Shown: positions 24,781 to 34,196 of the stretch, in pieces | Numbering within the stretch: position 1 is the first letter of the stretch | Layout of the letters: each line of letters opens with the position of its first letter | DNA from: Bacteriovoracaceae bacterium | Lineage (GTDB): Bacteria > Bdellovibrionota > Bacteriovoracia > Bacteriovoracales > Bacteriovoracaceae | Length of the DNA: 64,000 nt | Direction: 5' to 3' | Assembly (NCBI GenBank): GCA_021737405.1 | Contig: JAIPEG010000001.1 | Span: 1-64,000, forward strand | The notes under the pieces: generated by a model | Told to the model about the DNA's origin: nothing | Seen by the model: only the letters and a program-made list of their open reading frames with translations | Databases searched by the model: none | Made by a program: the position numbers and the translations under genes

Positions 24781-25533
24781 TCAGACGCTTATCTTTTGAA
24801 CAGGTAGAAAATCTTTAAAGCTTGAACGTAAATAAATCTTTTCTTTAGGAGTGACATTATGAAACTCCAATCCCAGTGTCATAAAAGCTCCAGTTTCTCG
24901 AAAACTGGCACATTTAAAATCACAAGAAAAAGGTCTTCCATAGGGATCTATAAAAGATATTTTGCCGCTTTTGAGTTCTTCCTTTATTGGGGAGACGTCA
25001 ATACTGACGCCACCACTACTTATATTTTTAACCTTACCTACATAAGCCTTTGTGGCCCCTTCAATAAAAAGAAAAGCTTCAAAATCGCAATCAATTCTCC
25101 CTCTTGCATCCCAATAATTTCTTAAATAACGACTCAAGAAGTACCTCTGAATGATTGGATAAAATAGGAAGATAAAGAGTCCAAGATTTAACAATTCAAA
25201 AGCATAAGCACTTATAGGGGGTCTTTCTGAAAAGTAAGGCCAATCAAATGAAGCATAGTTGAAAAGCAAATAGACCCTAAAAACACTCAAAAGAAAGTAA
25301 AGAGCATAAGCAAGGGAAGAGTAAGTAAGAAGAAAGACTCCCGTGAGGGGTGAGAGAATCCAAAAAATAAAGAATCGGGAGAAGCTATGAGAGTTATCAA
25401 TGATATTTGACCAAATTAAACTCCAGTCAAGTCCTGTCTGAAGTTTCATTACTATGACTTTGAAAAATGGTTCTGTAATCAAGAGGAGGGCAATTATTGA
25501 AATTCCTCTCATTAATTTTGACTGAGCTTCCAT
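24781..25533 (-). CDS. PilZ-domain membrane protein
   Basis: Product of 250 residues. Four to five membrane helices fill residues about 8-130; the C-terminal 115 residues are a PilZ-like domain with 'GKVKNISSGGVSID' (the [D/N]xSxxG motif), and 'MTLGLEFHNVTPKEKIYLRSSF' as the closing strand and helix. The N-terminal RxxxR motif of c-di-GMP-binding PilZ domains is not clean: the sequence has RGR ('WDARGRI'), so ligand binding is uncertain. Position between flagellar and fimbrial operons suggests a role in motility or adhesion control. GGAG lies about 9 nt before the ATG. Confidence 0.75.
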   Translation of the reverse strand: MEAQSKLMRGISIIALLLITEPFFKVIVMKLQTGLDWSLIWSNIIDNSHSFSRFFIFWILSPLTGVFLLTYSSLAYALYFLLSVFRVYLLFNYASFDWPYFSERPPISAYAFELLNLGLFIFLFYPIIQRYFLSRYLRNYWDARGRIDCDFEAFLFIEGATKAYVGKVKNISSGGVSIDVSPIKEELKSGKISFIDPYGRPFSCDFKCASFRETGAFMTLGLEFHNVTPKEKIYLRSSFKDFLPVQKISV

Positions 25534-25658
25534 TAGACATTCTCCTCTTTCATTCGCATGAGAGTATGTTAAAGACTTTTCTAGCTAAAACTAGCCCATA
25601 ACAAAACAATTACTTATAGCGAATCAAGATTTAAAAATGTGCCAATATTTGTACTCAG

Positions 25659-25688
25659 AAAAAAAGAAACCCCGCCTGCAAGCGGGGT
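25659..25688 (-). terminator. Terminator of the flagellar operon (after flgE)
   Basis: Perfect ACCCCGC/GCGGGGT stem with a six-base loop. On the minus strand it is followed by TTTCTTTTTTT. It closes the operon whose last gene is flgE. Confidence 0.9.
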
Positions 25689-25735
25689 CCCTCTTCGATC
25701 TCTTCTTCTGATAATTAATTAACCATCCTAGTTAA

Positions 25736-27016
25736 TTATCTCTTAATGCTAAGAACTTCCTGAAGCATTTCATCAGAAGTTTGAAGAGTTTTTGCGTTTG
25801 CTGAAAAATTTCGTTGGGCCTTCATAAGTTCTACGAACTCAGTAGCAATATCAACGTTTGAAAGTTCAATAGATTTTGAGAGAACTTCCCCACGACCAGA
25901 TTCGCCGGGCTTACCCATTGCTGCTTGACCAGATTTTCGAGACTCTTTAAAAAGGTTTTTACCTACTTTAAAAAGACCTTCGTTATTTTCAAATTTCGCA
26001 ATAGCGATTGAAGCAATCTGGCGAGACTCACCATTATCATAAACTGCCGTTAGGATACCATCATCATTAAATGATAATGACCCTAATGTACCTGCAGTGG
26101 CACCATCTTGCGTGTGTCTTGCAATCGCAGAATCAGAACCATACTGAGTTGTAGCATCAAGACCTGTACCGCCTTCAGAAATTGATTCACCCCAGCTCAA
26201 CTTAATCTGCTGGTTTGGAGCAGCACCCTGATTAAAGTTAAAGGAGTTACTATTAACTTGTTCTTCTTGAAGAACACCTTTGTCATTAAAGACAAGCTTA
26301 CCAGCGGCCATCTCGACCATTGTTCCCGCTTGACCACCATTGGCATCTTTACCATCTGCCATGACTCGGTAATCCCAATTATTATTTGCTGTTTTATTGT
26401 AATAAAGTGTTACAAGGCGTGCTGTACCCACGTTGTCATAAACCGTTACAGAGTGAGAAAAGTTGGAGGTATCTTCTGGCTCGGCAGGATTAAATTGCTT
26501 AACCTTAACTCTAGAATCTAAGTTCATGCTTAGATCAATTTTAGTTGTGGCCTCAGCAGGAATAGTCGTGTTTCCTAATTTGATAGGTCCGACTTGATTC
26601 GTGATCTCGCCTTCCTCTGATGCCATAAAACCTTGAACTTTATAACCGTCTCCATTTACGAGGAAACCTTCTTTATCAAAGTTCATTGAGCCATCTCTTG
26701 TGTAACCGTATCCAAAGGGAGCTTCTACCCTTAAGAAACCGTTACCATTAATGGCCAAGTCAGTAATAGATTCAGTTCTTGCAACATCCCCTTGGGTCAT
26801 GATTGCCTTAACGTGACCTAGCTTCACACCAGCTCCTAGCTGATCTCCACCATCAATACCTTTAAGTGAACTGGCCAACACATCTTGAAATTCAGCCCGT
26901 GAGGACTTGTATCCAAATGTACTCGCATTAGAAATGTTATCCGAGATAACGCTTAAGCCTTGTCCCATGGCCGATAGACCTGAAACTCCAATATTAAACG
27001 AGCGCAAGATTCCCAT
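25736..27016 (-). CDS. flgE: Flagellar hook protein FlgE
   Basis: Product of 426 residues, structural subunit of the hook. The N-terminal 'FNIGVSGLSAMGQGLSVISDNISNASTFGYKSS' motif belongs to the rod/hook family, followed by FlgE-type domains ('TESITDLAINGNGFLRVEAP', 'TRDGSMNFDKEGFLVNGDGYKVQG') and the C-terminal 'LSNVDIATEFVELMKAQRNF' helix. Length and the large D1/D2 insert fit FlgE rather than FlgG (about 260 aa). AGGAGG lies before the ATG. Last gene of the operon, after flgD. Confidence 0.95.
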   Translation of the reverse strand: MGILRSFNIGVSGLSAMGQGLSVISDNISNASTFGYKSSRAEFQDVLASSLKGIDGGDQLGAGVKLGHVKAIMTQGDVARTESITDLAINGNGFLRVEAPFGYGYTRDGSMNFDKEGFLVNGDGYKVQGFMASEEGEITNQVGPIKLGNTTIPAEATTKIDLSMNLDSRVKVKQFNPAEPEDTSNFSHSVTVYDNVGTARLVTLYYNKTANNNWDYRVMADGKDANGGQAGTMVEMAAGKLVFNDKGVLQEEQVNSNSFNFNQGAAPNQQIKLSWGESISEGGTGLDATTQYGSDSAIARHTQDGATAGTLGSLSFNDDGILTAVYDNGESRQIASIAIAKFENNEGLFKVGKNLFKESRKSGQAAMGKPGESGRGEVLSKSIELSNVDIATEFVELMKAQRNFSANAKTLQTSDEMLQEVLSIKR

Positions 27017-27149
27017 AGTGTCCCTCCTAGACTCCTATTGTTTTCTACACATCATTTACCTAGGATTTGCTAGAGGGCTACGGCCTCAAACTTTAAGCCT
27101 CCGAAAAGGACCAGCTTATTTATCCCGGTTCATGACAACCTTAAAAATT

Positions 27150-27560
27150 TTAAACCAATACTGTCGAGTCTATTTTTGTAAAAACATTCTCTGCAATATT
27201 TTCTTTATCAATAGCTGTAACCACTTTGTTATTGGCGACATCTACAATATATGCTGCTTTATCTGTGATAACGAGTGAGTCTTGACCACCTTTTTCTTGT
27301 AACTTTTTAAAGGCCGATCTCAATTTAAAAAACTCAGCGTTATCCATCTCCAAGTTTCTCTCCTTCAAACGTTTTGCCGCGTGTACAGAGAGTTGAATCG
27401 GTCTTTCCCCTTGAGGAGTTCCGACTTGTTCTTGAAGTAAATTCTTAAACTCATTCGGGATAGCATTCGGATCGATCTTGGCCTTATCAACCTTGCTATG
27501 TTTCGGAAGTTTCGAAACATTAGGGATAAGCATGCTGTTAATTGATCCTTGTTTTCCCAT
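27150..27560 (-). CDS. Flagellar operon protein (TIGR02530-like)
   Basis: Product of 136 residues, usually placed between flgD and flgE in flagellar operons of many phyla. The core 'QLSVHAAKRLKERNLEMDN' through 'KAAYIVDVANNKVVTAIDKEN' is the family's signature pattern: a helix with AxxRLxxR and a closing beta hairpin. Biochemical role unknown, thought to assist hook assembly. The first 20 residues are variable; another ATG (MLIPNV) lies inside, but AAGGTGAT about 10 nt upstream favours the annotated start. Confidence 0.8.
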   Translation of the reverse strand: MGKQGSINSMLIPNVSKLPKHSKVDKAKIDPNAIPNEFKNLLQEQVGTPQGERPIQLSVHAAKRLKERNLEMDNAEFFKLRSAFKKLQEKGGQDSLVITDKAAYIVDVANNKVVTAIDKENIAENVFTKIDSTVLV

Positions 27561-27575
27561 TATCTTTTAATCACC

Positions 27576-28466
27576 TTAATGATTTTGTTCACTCATATTA
27601 TTATAGGCTGCGTTAGCTTGAGACTTCAATCCCTCATTTGGTTGGTTATTTTTTGCCGCAGCGTGTTTTTGTTTAGGCTTAAAAAAACTATCTACATCGC
27701 GAAGTGCAACTTTCTTATTGCCATCAACAGTAAGCATGGTTTCGCCGTTTTCAAAGTTTACACCTGTCACAACCCCTTCTGCTTTTGTCTCACCTTTAAA
27801 GGCCTGAAACTTTTCATCGAACGCTTGCACATCAAAATGGTATTCACCCTTTACGGCGCGGATACCATCCATTTGACCACCATTCCAGGTAACACTATTA
27901 GCGCCACTTCCCATGGTTTCTCTTTCAATTTGAGCAATGAGATTATTTGATTTATCAAAAACTCTAATCACGACATTTTTAGCTGGACGAGAAAGATGAA
28001 AAGGTAGATTCACAGAATTCTTTTTACCGTCATAAGCAATCCCTGTACCAGAAGTATGGATTGCCTTACCAATGAAGCTTGCGCCCATGTACTTGAGCTG
28101 TTCTGAGTTATTTGAAGATGACTTATCCATCTTAGTGTTCATATTTGTTAATTGCTCAAGTTGTGCGAACTGGGCCATGTCTGCAGCAAACTTCTTTTGA
28201 TCAACTGGCTTAAAGGGATCTTGGTTTGCTAATTGAGTTGAAAGAAGTTTTAAGAAGGCATCTTTATCAAGACGATTGTGCTTATCTTTATCGACAAATT
28301 TTTCTTCACGACGGGCACCTGATAATTCATTAAGAACATCACCAACATCACGATCATCTTTCTTAAACGAGTTTGGATTGGCCGGATCATTTCTAGACGG
28401 ACCATTATATTTCGAAATTTTTCGAAATGAATTTGATGCTGCATTGGGATTACCAATTTCTGGCAT
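27576..28466 (-). CDS. flgD: Flagellar hook capping protein FlgD
   Basis: Product of 296 residues. The conserved N-terminal segment 'KDAFLKLLSTQLANQDPFKP' with 'AQFAQLEQLTNMN' (residues about 50-90) is the FlgD hallmark needed for export and cap formation. The central part has the FlgD tudor/Ig-like domains: 'VIRVFDKSNNLIAQIERETMGSG...VTWNG' (about 155-190). A long Ala/Asn/Gln-rich C-terminus (about 265-296) is unusual. AAGGAAGC precedes the ATG. Confidence 0.95.
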   Translation of the reverse strand: MPEIGNPNAASNSFRKISKYNGPSRNDPANPNSFKKDDRDVGDVLNELSGARREEKFVDKDKHNRLDKDAFLKLLSTQLANQDPFKPVDQKKFAADMAQFAQLEQLTNMNTKMDKSSSNNSEQLKYMGASFIGKAIHTSGTGIAYDGKKNSVNLPFHLSRPAKNVVIRVFDKSNNLIAQIERETMGSGANSVTWNGGQMDGIRAVKGEYHFDVQAFDEKFQAFKGETKAEGVVTGVNFENGETMLTVDGNKKVALRDVDSFFKPKQKHAAAKNNQPNEGLKSQANAAYNNMSEQNH

Positions 28467-28480
28467 TATGCTTCCTTAAA

Positions 28481-29782
28481 TTATGCTGCTTGGAAATTTT
28501 GCTGATACTCTTGAGCATTTTTCCAAAGCTGTCTTCTTCTATCCTGACCTGAACCCTCTTGGCCCTGTCCTCTATTATTATGCTGAGACTGAGATGAGCT
28601 ATCACTACTGCCCTGGCCATGAGAGTTATTATCACTCATCTGTGATCTTCCTTCTGATAGCGCAAAGAACTCATTATTTGCCGTAATTTTCACATGAGAA
28701 AGTTTTACGCCACTTTGAGTTAGGTTTTTAATAAGCTCACTTTCATTATCAACGAAGAATTGATGACCTTCGCGATTCATAGCATTTATTTCAAGATCAA
28801 TTTGTTGTCCGGCACCTGTACGAGTTGCCGCCACTCTAAAGTGACCTAGTTCATCATGCTTGATGACCATCTCGACAGAGTCCTGACCTGCAACGTAGGC
28901 CTGCTCGATATAATTTCCAACTTTGTTGATAAGTTCAGTTTTATTCTCAGCACTGATTTGGCTTATATCTACAACCTGTACTTTGGTAGAAAACTGACTG
29001 TCGAACCCCTTTGAATTTTTACTGGCTTGAACAGTTTGTACTTCAAATTGATTTTCCCCACTTCCCTCAAAAATTTCATTCATTTGAAATTCACTTGAAG
29101 ATTCAACTTTTGGTTCAAGACCATCAGTAGGTGAAGACTTAATAATTCTTTGATCAGTAACAATGCTCTCTTTTCGATATTGGCTAACACCAGGATTTAA
29201 ACTTTTAAGAACAGGACTATCCCCATCCATTTGAACGTGGGATTTTTTCATTAGGGCATTTCTTTGTGCCAGAAAATCCTCACCCGTTTTAATGTCTAAT
29301 TTATTAGGATCTGCTTTTTTTGAAGCATTGTTTTCGAGAGCGAACTTTTCACTATTCTCAAATTTTGATGAGTATTTATTTAAACTTTCTTTTGATGTTA
29401 AGGAATCAGTATTTAGATCACTCTTAGTAAGAGAGTCTGTGACTGATTCATTTAAATTTAATTTTTGTAGAAGAGACTTCGGATCAATGCTCTCGCCCTC
29501 AGCATTAGTGAAAATACCATTTTCATAATCAAGAGACTTTAAAAGTTCTTTTCCTTCATTCGATTGAAGTTTTGACATCAACTCATCGAGATCAGTTTGG
29601 CTACCTTGTCCCTTTTTAAAGAAATTGATTAGATCATCAGGGCTAAGTCCATCAAGGGAACCCTGTGCTTCTAGGAGTTGTGAGAACTCACCTAAGACAC
29701 CGTCAGCACTGCTCGCACTTTTAGAAGGACTTCCCGAAAGAAGCGCTAAAAGATCTGAATTTGTGATTTGGTTGGACTGCAT
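28481..29782 (-). CDS. fliK: Flagellar hook-length control protein FliK
   Basis: Product of 433 residues from ATG 29782 (AAAGGAAAAG directly upstream; an in-frame ATG six codons earlier has no site). Like other FliK proteins it has a long, Ser/Asn-rich, low-complexity N-terminal ruler (about 1-270) and a conserved C-terminal FliK_C domain ('IEQAYVAGQDSVEMVIKHDELGHFRVAA', 'TQSGVKLSHVKITANN'), then a Gln/Ser/His-rich tail. It measures hook length and triggers the export substrate switch. Position before flgD fits. Confidence 0.88.
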   Translation of the reverse strand: MQSNQITNSDLLALLSGSPSKSASSADGVLGEFSQLLEAQGSLDGLSPDDLINFFKKGQGSQTDLDELMSKLQSNEGKELLKSLDYENGIFTNAEGESIDPKSLLQKLNLNESVTDSLTKSDLNTDSLTSKESLNKYSSKFENSEKFALENNASKKADPNKLDIKTGEDFLAQRNALMKKSHVQMDGDSPVLKSLNPGVSQYRKESIVTDQRIIKSSPTDGLEPKVESSSEFQMNEIFEGSGENQFEVQTVQASKNSKGFDSQFSTKVQVVDISQISAENKTELINKVGNYIEQAYVAGQDSVEMVIKHDELGHFRVAATRTGAGQQIDLEINAMNREGHQFFVDNESELIKNLTQSGVKLSHVKITANNEFFALSEGRSQMSDNNSHGQGSSDSSSQSQHNNRGQGQEGSGQDRRRQLWKNAQEYQQNFQAA

Positions 29783-29813
29783 CTTTTCCTTTATTAACAC
29801 AATACGTCAGAGT

Positions 29814-30353
29814 CTATTTTTTCATACTCATGAACTGTTTTTGAAGTCGGGCAGATATTTCCTTATCCATTGAATTAAATATCTTAGAAACTTTGTCAGG
29901 TGATAAGGCACCGAGTATTTGCACAGATATGGCCACATCCTGCACAGAAAGCACATCTGCGGCATTTTGTGGTCTCATACCAGAGACAATATCAACCATA
30001 TGGTTGACTCTTTTCTTTTGATTTTGATCGTTCTCATCAAGACAACCGAGTAGTTTTCCACTCCTCACCTGAAGTTCTTTTAGTTTAGTGGTCAAATCTT
30101 CACTGGAAGCCTTTAACGATTCCTCTCTTTTTTGTAACTCTAGCTCTCTCAATTCAAGGGTTCTCTCTTTTTTCATGAACTCTTTACTAAGATTAACGAG
30201 GTTACTTGGCTTATAGCGCTCAAGCCGAGAATCAACTTCTTTTTCTACAGCATCAAGGAAGTCCTTCTCTGTATAAGTCTTAGACTTTGCTTCATCCTTT
30301 GCAAAACTCGCCCCCAAAAAAATGAGACAAATTATAAATACATACTTTTTCAT
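29814..30353 (-). CDS. MotE-like flagellar motor assembly/chaperone protein
   Basis: Product of 179 residues. Signal peptide or N-terminal anchor (1-18), a coiled coil at about 45-95 ('KERTLELRELELQKREESL'), and a C-terminal MgtE_N/MotE-type domain ('VNHMVDIVSGMRPQNAADVL...DVAISVQILGALSPDKVSKIF'). MotE stabilises MotC-type stator partners in alpha-proteobacteria, and homologues occur next to fliJ/fliK in many operons. It overlaps fliJ by four bases (ATGA) and AAGGAGG precedes its start. Assignment to MotE rests on domain order and position. Confidence 0.7.
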   Translation of the reverse strand: MKKYVFIICLIFLGASFAKDEAKSKTYTEKDFLDAVEKEVDSRLERYKPSNLVNLSKEFMKKERTLELRELELQKREESLKASSEDLTTKLKELQVRSGKLLGCLDENDQNQKKRVNHMVDIVSGMRPQNAADVLSVQDVAISVQILGALSPDKVSKIFNSMDKEISARLQKQFMSMKK

Positions 30354-30805
30354 AGGGAACCCTCCTTAAAGCCTCTTCTCATGCCGAGGGCCTCTTCAAT
30401 ATCCGCTTGCTCGGCCTTATCCCTATCCTTTTTCCAAAGTGACTTTTCCTTATCTTTCATATTGTGAATCAGCTTACTCTCGCCCATCGCGATACTGACT
30501 TCTTTTAATTTATTTTGATATTTTTTATTCAAACTATAGAGAAGATTCTCTTGATTTTTAATATCTTCTCTTTTGGCCTGAATAAAATAGGGAAAGAATC
30601 GCGCGAGCTGGCCATCAGTCTTTTCCTTGAGAACCTTTTCTTGTGAAGTATAGGCTTCTTCAATATGTTTTTTTAATTCAAGAATACGACTCTTGGTATT
30701 TTGAATATCAGAGTTTATTTTACCAAGTTCAACTTTTAACTGTTCTTCTTTAAAATGACGTAATTTTAAAAGGCCTTCCAGTTTGAATTTAAATTTCTTT
30801 GCCAT
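30350..30805 (-). CDS. fliJ: Flagellar export protein FliJ
   Basis: Product of 151 residues, entirely a charged coiled coil ('FKLEGLLKLRHFKEEQLKVELGKINSDIQN' start, then Lys/Glu heptads). FliJ is the central stalk of the export ATPase and an export chaperone. Family-typical first residues (KFKFKLEGLLKLRHFKE) and position directly after fliI (TAATG overlap) support the call. Confidence 0.88.
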   Translation of the reverse strand: MAKKFKFKLEGLLKLRHFKEEQLKVELGKINSDIQNTKSRILELKKHIEEAYTSQEKVLKEKTDGQLARFFPYFIQAKREDIKNQENLLYSLNKKYQNKLKEVSIAMGESKLIHNMKDKEKSLWKKDRDKAEQADIEEALGMRRGFKEGSL

Positions 30806-32169
30806 TAGTTAGTCATCCCATTTTTTGAATTACCAACTGAATTTTCGGCTTTTCTAGCCAACTCAACCATGTGGTCAAAGAGGTCTTCAATGCTTAAAGG
30901 TTCATTCATATCTTGAATTTGGCGCATGAGCTCCATAAGGTCATCATAAATAGCAATGGCCTTATCAACTTTAATATTACTTCCTGGCGCATATGCACCA
31001 ACATTTATAAGGTCTTCGTTATTTTGATAGGCAGCAAGTAGATCTCTTAGGTGAGAAGAAACGATTCGGTGCTCTTTACTAACAACTTTATTCATAACCC
31101 TTGATAGGGATTGAAGAATATCTATTGCAGGAAACTGGTTTTTTGAGGCCAAATCTCGACTTAAAATAATGTGACCATCGGAAATCGCCCTTACTGCATC
31201 AGCAATAGGCTCATCCATGTCCCCACCTTCAACAAGTACTGTATAAAGACCTGTAATGGTTCCAGAATCCTTTTTTGTACCAGCCCTTTCCATAAGCTTT
31301 GGTAAGCGCGCAAATACTCCAGGAGGATATCCCTTTTGCCCAGGAGGTTCACCGGCATTAAGACCAATTTCCCGGTAGGCCATAGCAAAACGAGTAATTG
31401 AATCCATCATAAAAAGAACATCGTGATTTTGATCTCGAAAAAATTCAGCGATAGTTGTCGCCGTGTAGGCAGCTTTTGCCCTGATCAAGGGAGATTGATC
31501 GGAAGTTGCAACAATAACAACAGAGCGCTTAAGCCCCTCTGCACCAAGATCATTTTCAATAAATTCTAAAACCTCACGCCCCCGCTCTCCGATGAGCGCA
31601 ATCACATTGATGTCAGCATTAGTATTTTTTGCGATCATACCCATGGTCACTGATTTACCAACACCAGAGCCCGCCATAATCGCCAACCTCTGACCTTTAC
31701 CAGCGGTCATAAAACAATTAATGGAATGAATTCCAGTATCAAGTGCTTCTTTAATGGGGGGTCTTTGAAGAGGATTGAGTTCTTCTCCAAATATGGAGCG
31801 AATTTCCTTATCACCCTCGATAGGCCCAAGGTTATCAATGGGATTCCCTTGAAAATCAACAATACGCCCAAGCATTTCGTAGGAAATCGGAATTTCTGTG
31901 GTTATATCCTTAAGATAAACTCGTGTTTCAGAGTTAATACCGGATATTTCGTTATAAGGCATGGCAAGACAACGATTTCCTTTGATGGCCACGACCTCAC
32001 CTAGAGAACGTTCGCCAAATTCTGTCACAAATTCGACGTTTGCTCCGATCACAGCGCGACCGAGACTTACTTCATAAACGGCACCATTATTTGCGACAAC
32101 TTTTCCGACCTTTTGATAAGGGGTTCTATACTCATAGGCTTTATGAATGGCTCCAAGATCAAGACTCAC
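30805..32169 (-). CDS. fliI: Flagellum-specific ATPase FliI
   Basis: Product of 454 residues from a GTG at 32169 (AAGGTG six bases upstream; the upstream ATG codons 32175 and 32184 have no SD). Powers type III export in the flagellar base. Walker A 'AGSGVGKS' (about 163-170), the conserved 'LIGERGREVLEF', Walker B 'DVLFMMDSITRFA' and 'PGVFARLPKLMERAG' are all present, as in F1-beta-like FliI proteins. It overlaps fliH by 11 bases. Confidence 0.96.
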   Translation of the reverse strand: MSLDLGAIHKAYEYRTPYQKVGKVVANNGAVYEVSLGRAVIGANVEFVTEFGERSLGEVVAIKGNRCLAMPYNEISGINSETRVYLKDITTEIPISYEMLGRIVDFQGNPIDNLGPIEGDKEIRSIFGEELNPLQRPPIKEALDTGIHSINCFMTAGKGQRLAIMAGSGVGKSVTMGMIAKNTNADINVIALIGERGREVLEFIENDLGAEGLKRSVVIVATSDQSPLIRAKAAYTATTIAEFFRDQNHDVLFMMDSITRFAMAYREIGLNAGEPPGQKGYPPGVFARLPKLMERAGTKKDSGTITGLYTVLVEGGDMDEPIADAVRAISDGHIILSRDLASKNQFPAIDILQSLSRVMNKVVSKEHRIVSSHLRDLLAAYQNNEDLINVGAYAPGSNIKVDKAIAIYDDLMELMRQIQDMNEPLSIEDLFDHMVELARKAENSVGNSKNGMTN

Positions 32170-33115
32170 TATCATCACCTTCATCAGGGTTTTGATTCTC
32201 TTCTACTTCTATGTCATCATTGCTAGCTGCTTCTACTTGTAAACCTTCATCACTTCCTGAGAGGTCAATGCGACCATCTTTAATAACGCCATCAAGGTTC
32301 TCGTGATCGTCTAATCCTACAGTTTCAAATAATAAGGATAAGTTTCTAAATTGTTCTTTAAGACTACCGTTAATAATTCCATTTTCACTTTCAACAATAA
32401 TCCCTGGCCCTTCAATATCATAATCGATCTCGAGTCGGACGTTATTGAGAGTGCCTAGTTTTTCTTCAAGTATCTTTAAAATATCAGGTTTATCTTCAAA
32501 AGATTTTGCATCAATTTGAATAAGTATATTGCTCTTTACTTGTAACTCTTTTATAAGTTTTTCAAGAAGACGTAAGACATAGTCGCCATCTTGTTCAATC
32601 TCTTTAAGAGTTATCCACTTTGTTAGGTTTCGAATGGTTCGGTAAACGGCCATTTTCTCGTTCGCCAAGAGTTCTTCTTGGGTTTTTAAAACGAGTTGAA
32701 TCATCTCAGTCAAGCTTTCAAGTTTACTCTCGACTTCTGCGCGTGTCTGACTGAAGACCTCTTCTTGACCATCTTGAAGACCTTTTTCGAAACCTTCCCG
32801 ATAAGCTTGATCTTGAATACGCACAAGTTGCTTTTCCACTTCTTCCTGGATAAGCCTTTGACGCTCTAAATCCTCTTGCCTATTCATACCTCTGTGTTCA
32901 CGAACAATCGGTGCAATTTCAAAACTGTTTTTTTGCGCTACCTTTCTTTCAATTTTAATAACTTTTTCATGCTCCTTAACGTCCATTACATGATTTCTAC
33001 TAAGAGGCTTAAATTCAAATTCAGATAGCCCTTCCTTTGTTTCAGATTCTTTAAACAGAGGCTGGAACTCATATTTTAGAATTTTGTCTTTTAAAAGATC
33101 CTGTAGTTCTTTCAT
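32159..33115 (-). CDS. fliH: Flagellar assembly protein FliH
   Basis: Product of 318 residues from ATG 33115 (GAGGAT about 5 nt upstream). FliH dimers regulate FliI. The chain has a long charged helical region ('RLIQEEVEKQLVRIQDQAYREGFEKGLQDG', about 90-130), with the Gly-containing 'GFEKGLQDG' segment typical of FliH, then the 'IRNLTKWITLKEIEQDGDYVLRLLEKLIKEL' C-domain, and a very acidic tail to the end (DEGDDSES). Longer than the usual 230-260 aa because of N- and C-terminal extensions. Confidence 0.88.
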   Translation of the reverse strand: MKELQDLLKDKILKYEFQPLFKESETKEGLSEFEFKPLSRNHVMDVKEHEKVIKIERKVAQKNSFEIAPIVREHRGMNRQEDLERQRLIQEEVEKQLVRIQDQAYREGFEKGLQDGQEEVFSQTRAEVESKLESLTEMIQLVLKTQEELLANEKMAVYRTIRNLTKWITLKEIEQDGDYVLRLLEKLIKELQVKSNILIQIDAKSFEDKPDILKILEEKLGTLNNVRLEIDYDIEGPGIIVESENGIINGSLKEQFRNLSLLFETVGLDDHENLDGVIKDGRIDLSGSDEGLQVEAASNDDIEVEENQNPDEGDDSES

Positions 33116-33136
33116 GCACAATCCTCATTAATGTTA

Positions 33137-34168
33137 TTAAACAAGAGCATCTCCATCTCCACCGCGTGAAATAAACGCTTTACCTTGAGATTCAAGATCC
33201 TTACACTTTTGAACAATCTCAGCTTGTGCTTTTTCAACATCAGAGAGTTTGGTTGGTCCAAGAGAGTCCAGATCTTCCATGAGAAGGGTGGCCGCACGGT
33301 TAGACATGTTCTTAAAGAGTTTTGCTCTAATCTCATCAGGTGCCGTTTTAAGGGCAATAACCAGTTTAGCGTTATCAACTTCTTTAAGAAGCCCTTGAAT
33401 ACCTCTGTCATCAACATAGACAAGGTCTTCAAAAACAAACATAAGTTTTCTAATTTCTTCTGCAAGCTCAGGATCTTTTTCCTCAACACGAGACATGATA
33501 TTTTTCTCAGAGTTTTTATCCATGAGGTTAAGCATATCCGCAATTGGCTCCACACCACCGAGTTGATTAGTATCAATTGAACCAAGAGTACTAAGTTCAG
33601 TTTTAAGAACATCATCAAGCTGAGCGATAAGTTCTGGTGAGACGTAATCTAAGTTAGCAACCCTTAGAACGACTTCTGCCTGAAGTCCCTCAGGCAATCT
33701 TCGTAGAACATCCACTTTTCGCTCAGGATTTAAGTGAGCGACAATAAGAGCAATCGTTTGCGGGTGTTCATTGATTAGGAAGTTTGCAAGTGTTCTTGTA
33801 TCAACGAGTTCAAGTGACTCAAGGGTATTAGAAGTACCAACATCGACAATTTGACCAAGAAGTTGCTTCGCTCTATCTTCACCAAGGGCATTAACAATAA
33901 AGTCACGACCTCTGTTATCAGAGAATAAAAGATCATTTTCTTCGTTAAGCTGAGTATAGAATTCTTCTAGAACCTTCTTAATCATCCAGATAGGGGCCCT
34001 ATTTATATTGGACATCGAATTAATCATTCTCTTCACGTCGTTATCGCGCATATGCTCAAAGATGAGTTGAGTGGTCTCAACACCTAATGAGCTTAAGAGA
34101 ATGGCCGACTTATCCTGACCGGAAAGTAGGCTATATTCGGTATCTGGGTCTAAGTTTTCAGCGGACAC
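33137..34168 (-). CDS. fliG: Flagellar motor switch protein FliG
   Basis: Product of 343 residues from a GTG start with GGAGAGG upstream. FliG couples stator torque to the C-ring. Signature segments are clear: 'ILLSSLGVETTQLIFEHM', the 'FLINEHPQTIALIVAHLNPE' middle domain with EHPQT, 'MFVFEDLVYVDDRGIQGLLKEVD' and the charged C-terminal helix 'MEDLDSLGPTKLSDVEKAQAEIV'. Order and length match the family. Confidence 0.97.
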   Translation of the reverse strand: MSAENLDPDTEYSLLSGQDKSAILLSSLGVETTQLIFEHMRDNDVKRMINSMSNINRAPIWMIKKVLEEFYTQLNEENDLLFSDNRGRDFIVNALGEDRAKQLLGQIVDVGTSNTLESLELVDTRTLANFLINEHPQTIALIVAHLNPERKVDVLRRLPEGLQAEVVLRVANLDYVSPELIAQLDDVLKTELSTLGSIDTNQLGGVEPIADMLNLMDKNSEKNIMSRVEEKDPELAEEIRKLMFVFEDLVYVDDRGIQGLLKEVDNAKLVIALKTAPDEIRAKLFKNMSNRAATLLMEDLDSLGPTKLSDVEKAQAEIVQKCKDLESQGKAFISRGGDGDALV

Positions 34169-34196
34169 AACGACCTCTCCTTAACTTACATGCCTC

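Noticed and set aside
27017-27149. Sigma-28 promoter before flgE
   Set aside because: A GATAA-like -10 (CGGGATAA) is present, but the -35 TAAA at the right spacing is not convincing.
33112-33618. Second minus-strand frame inside fliG (168 aa)
   Set aside because: Overlaps the conserved FliG C-terminal coding frame; Leu/Lys-rich out-of-frame translation.
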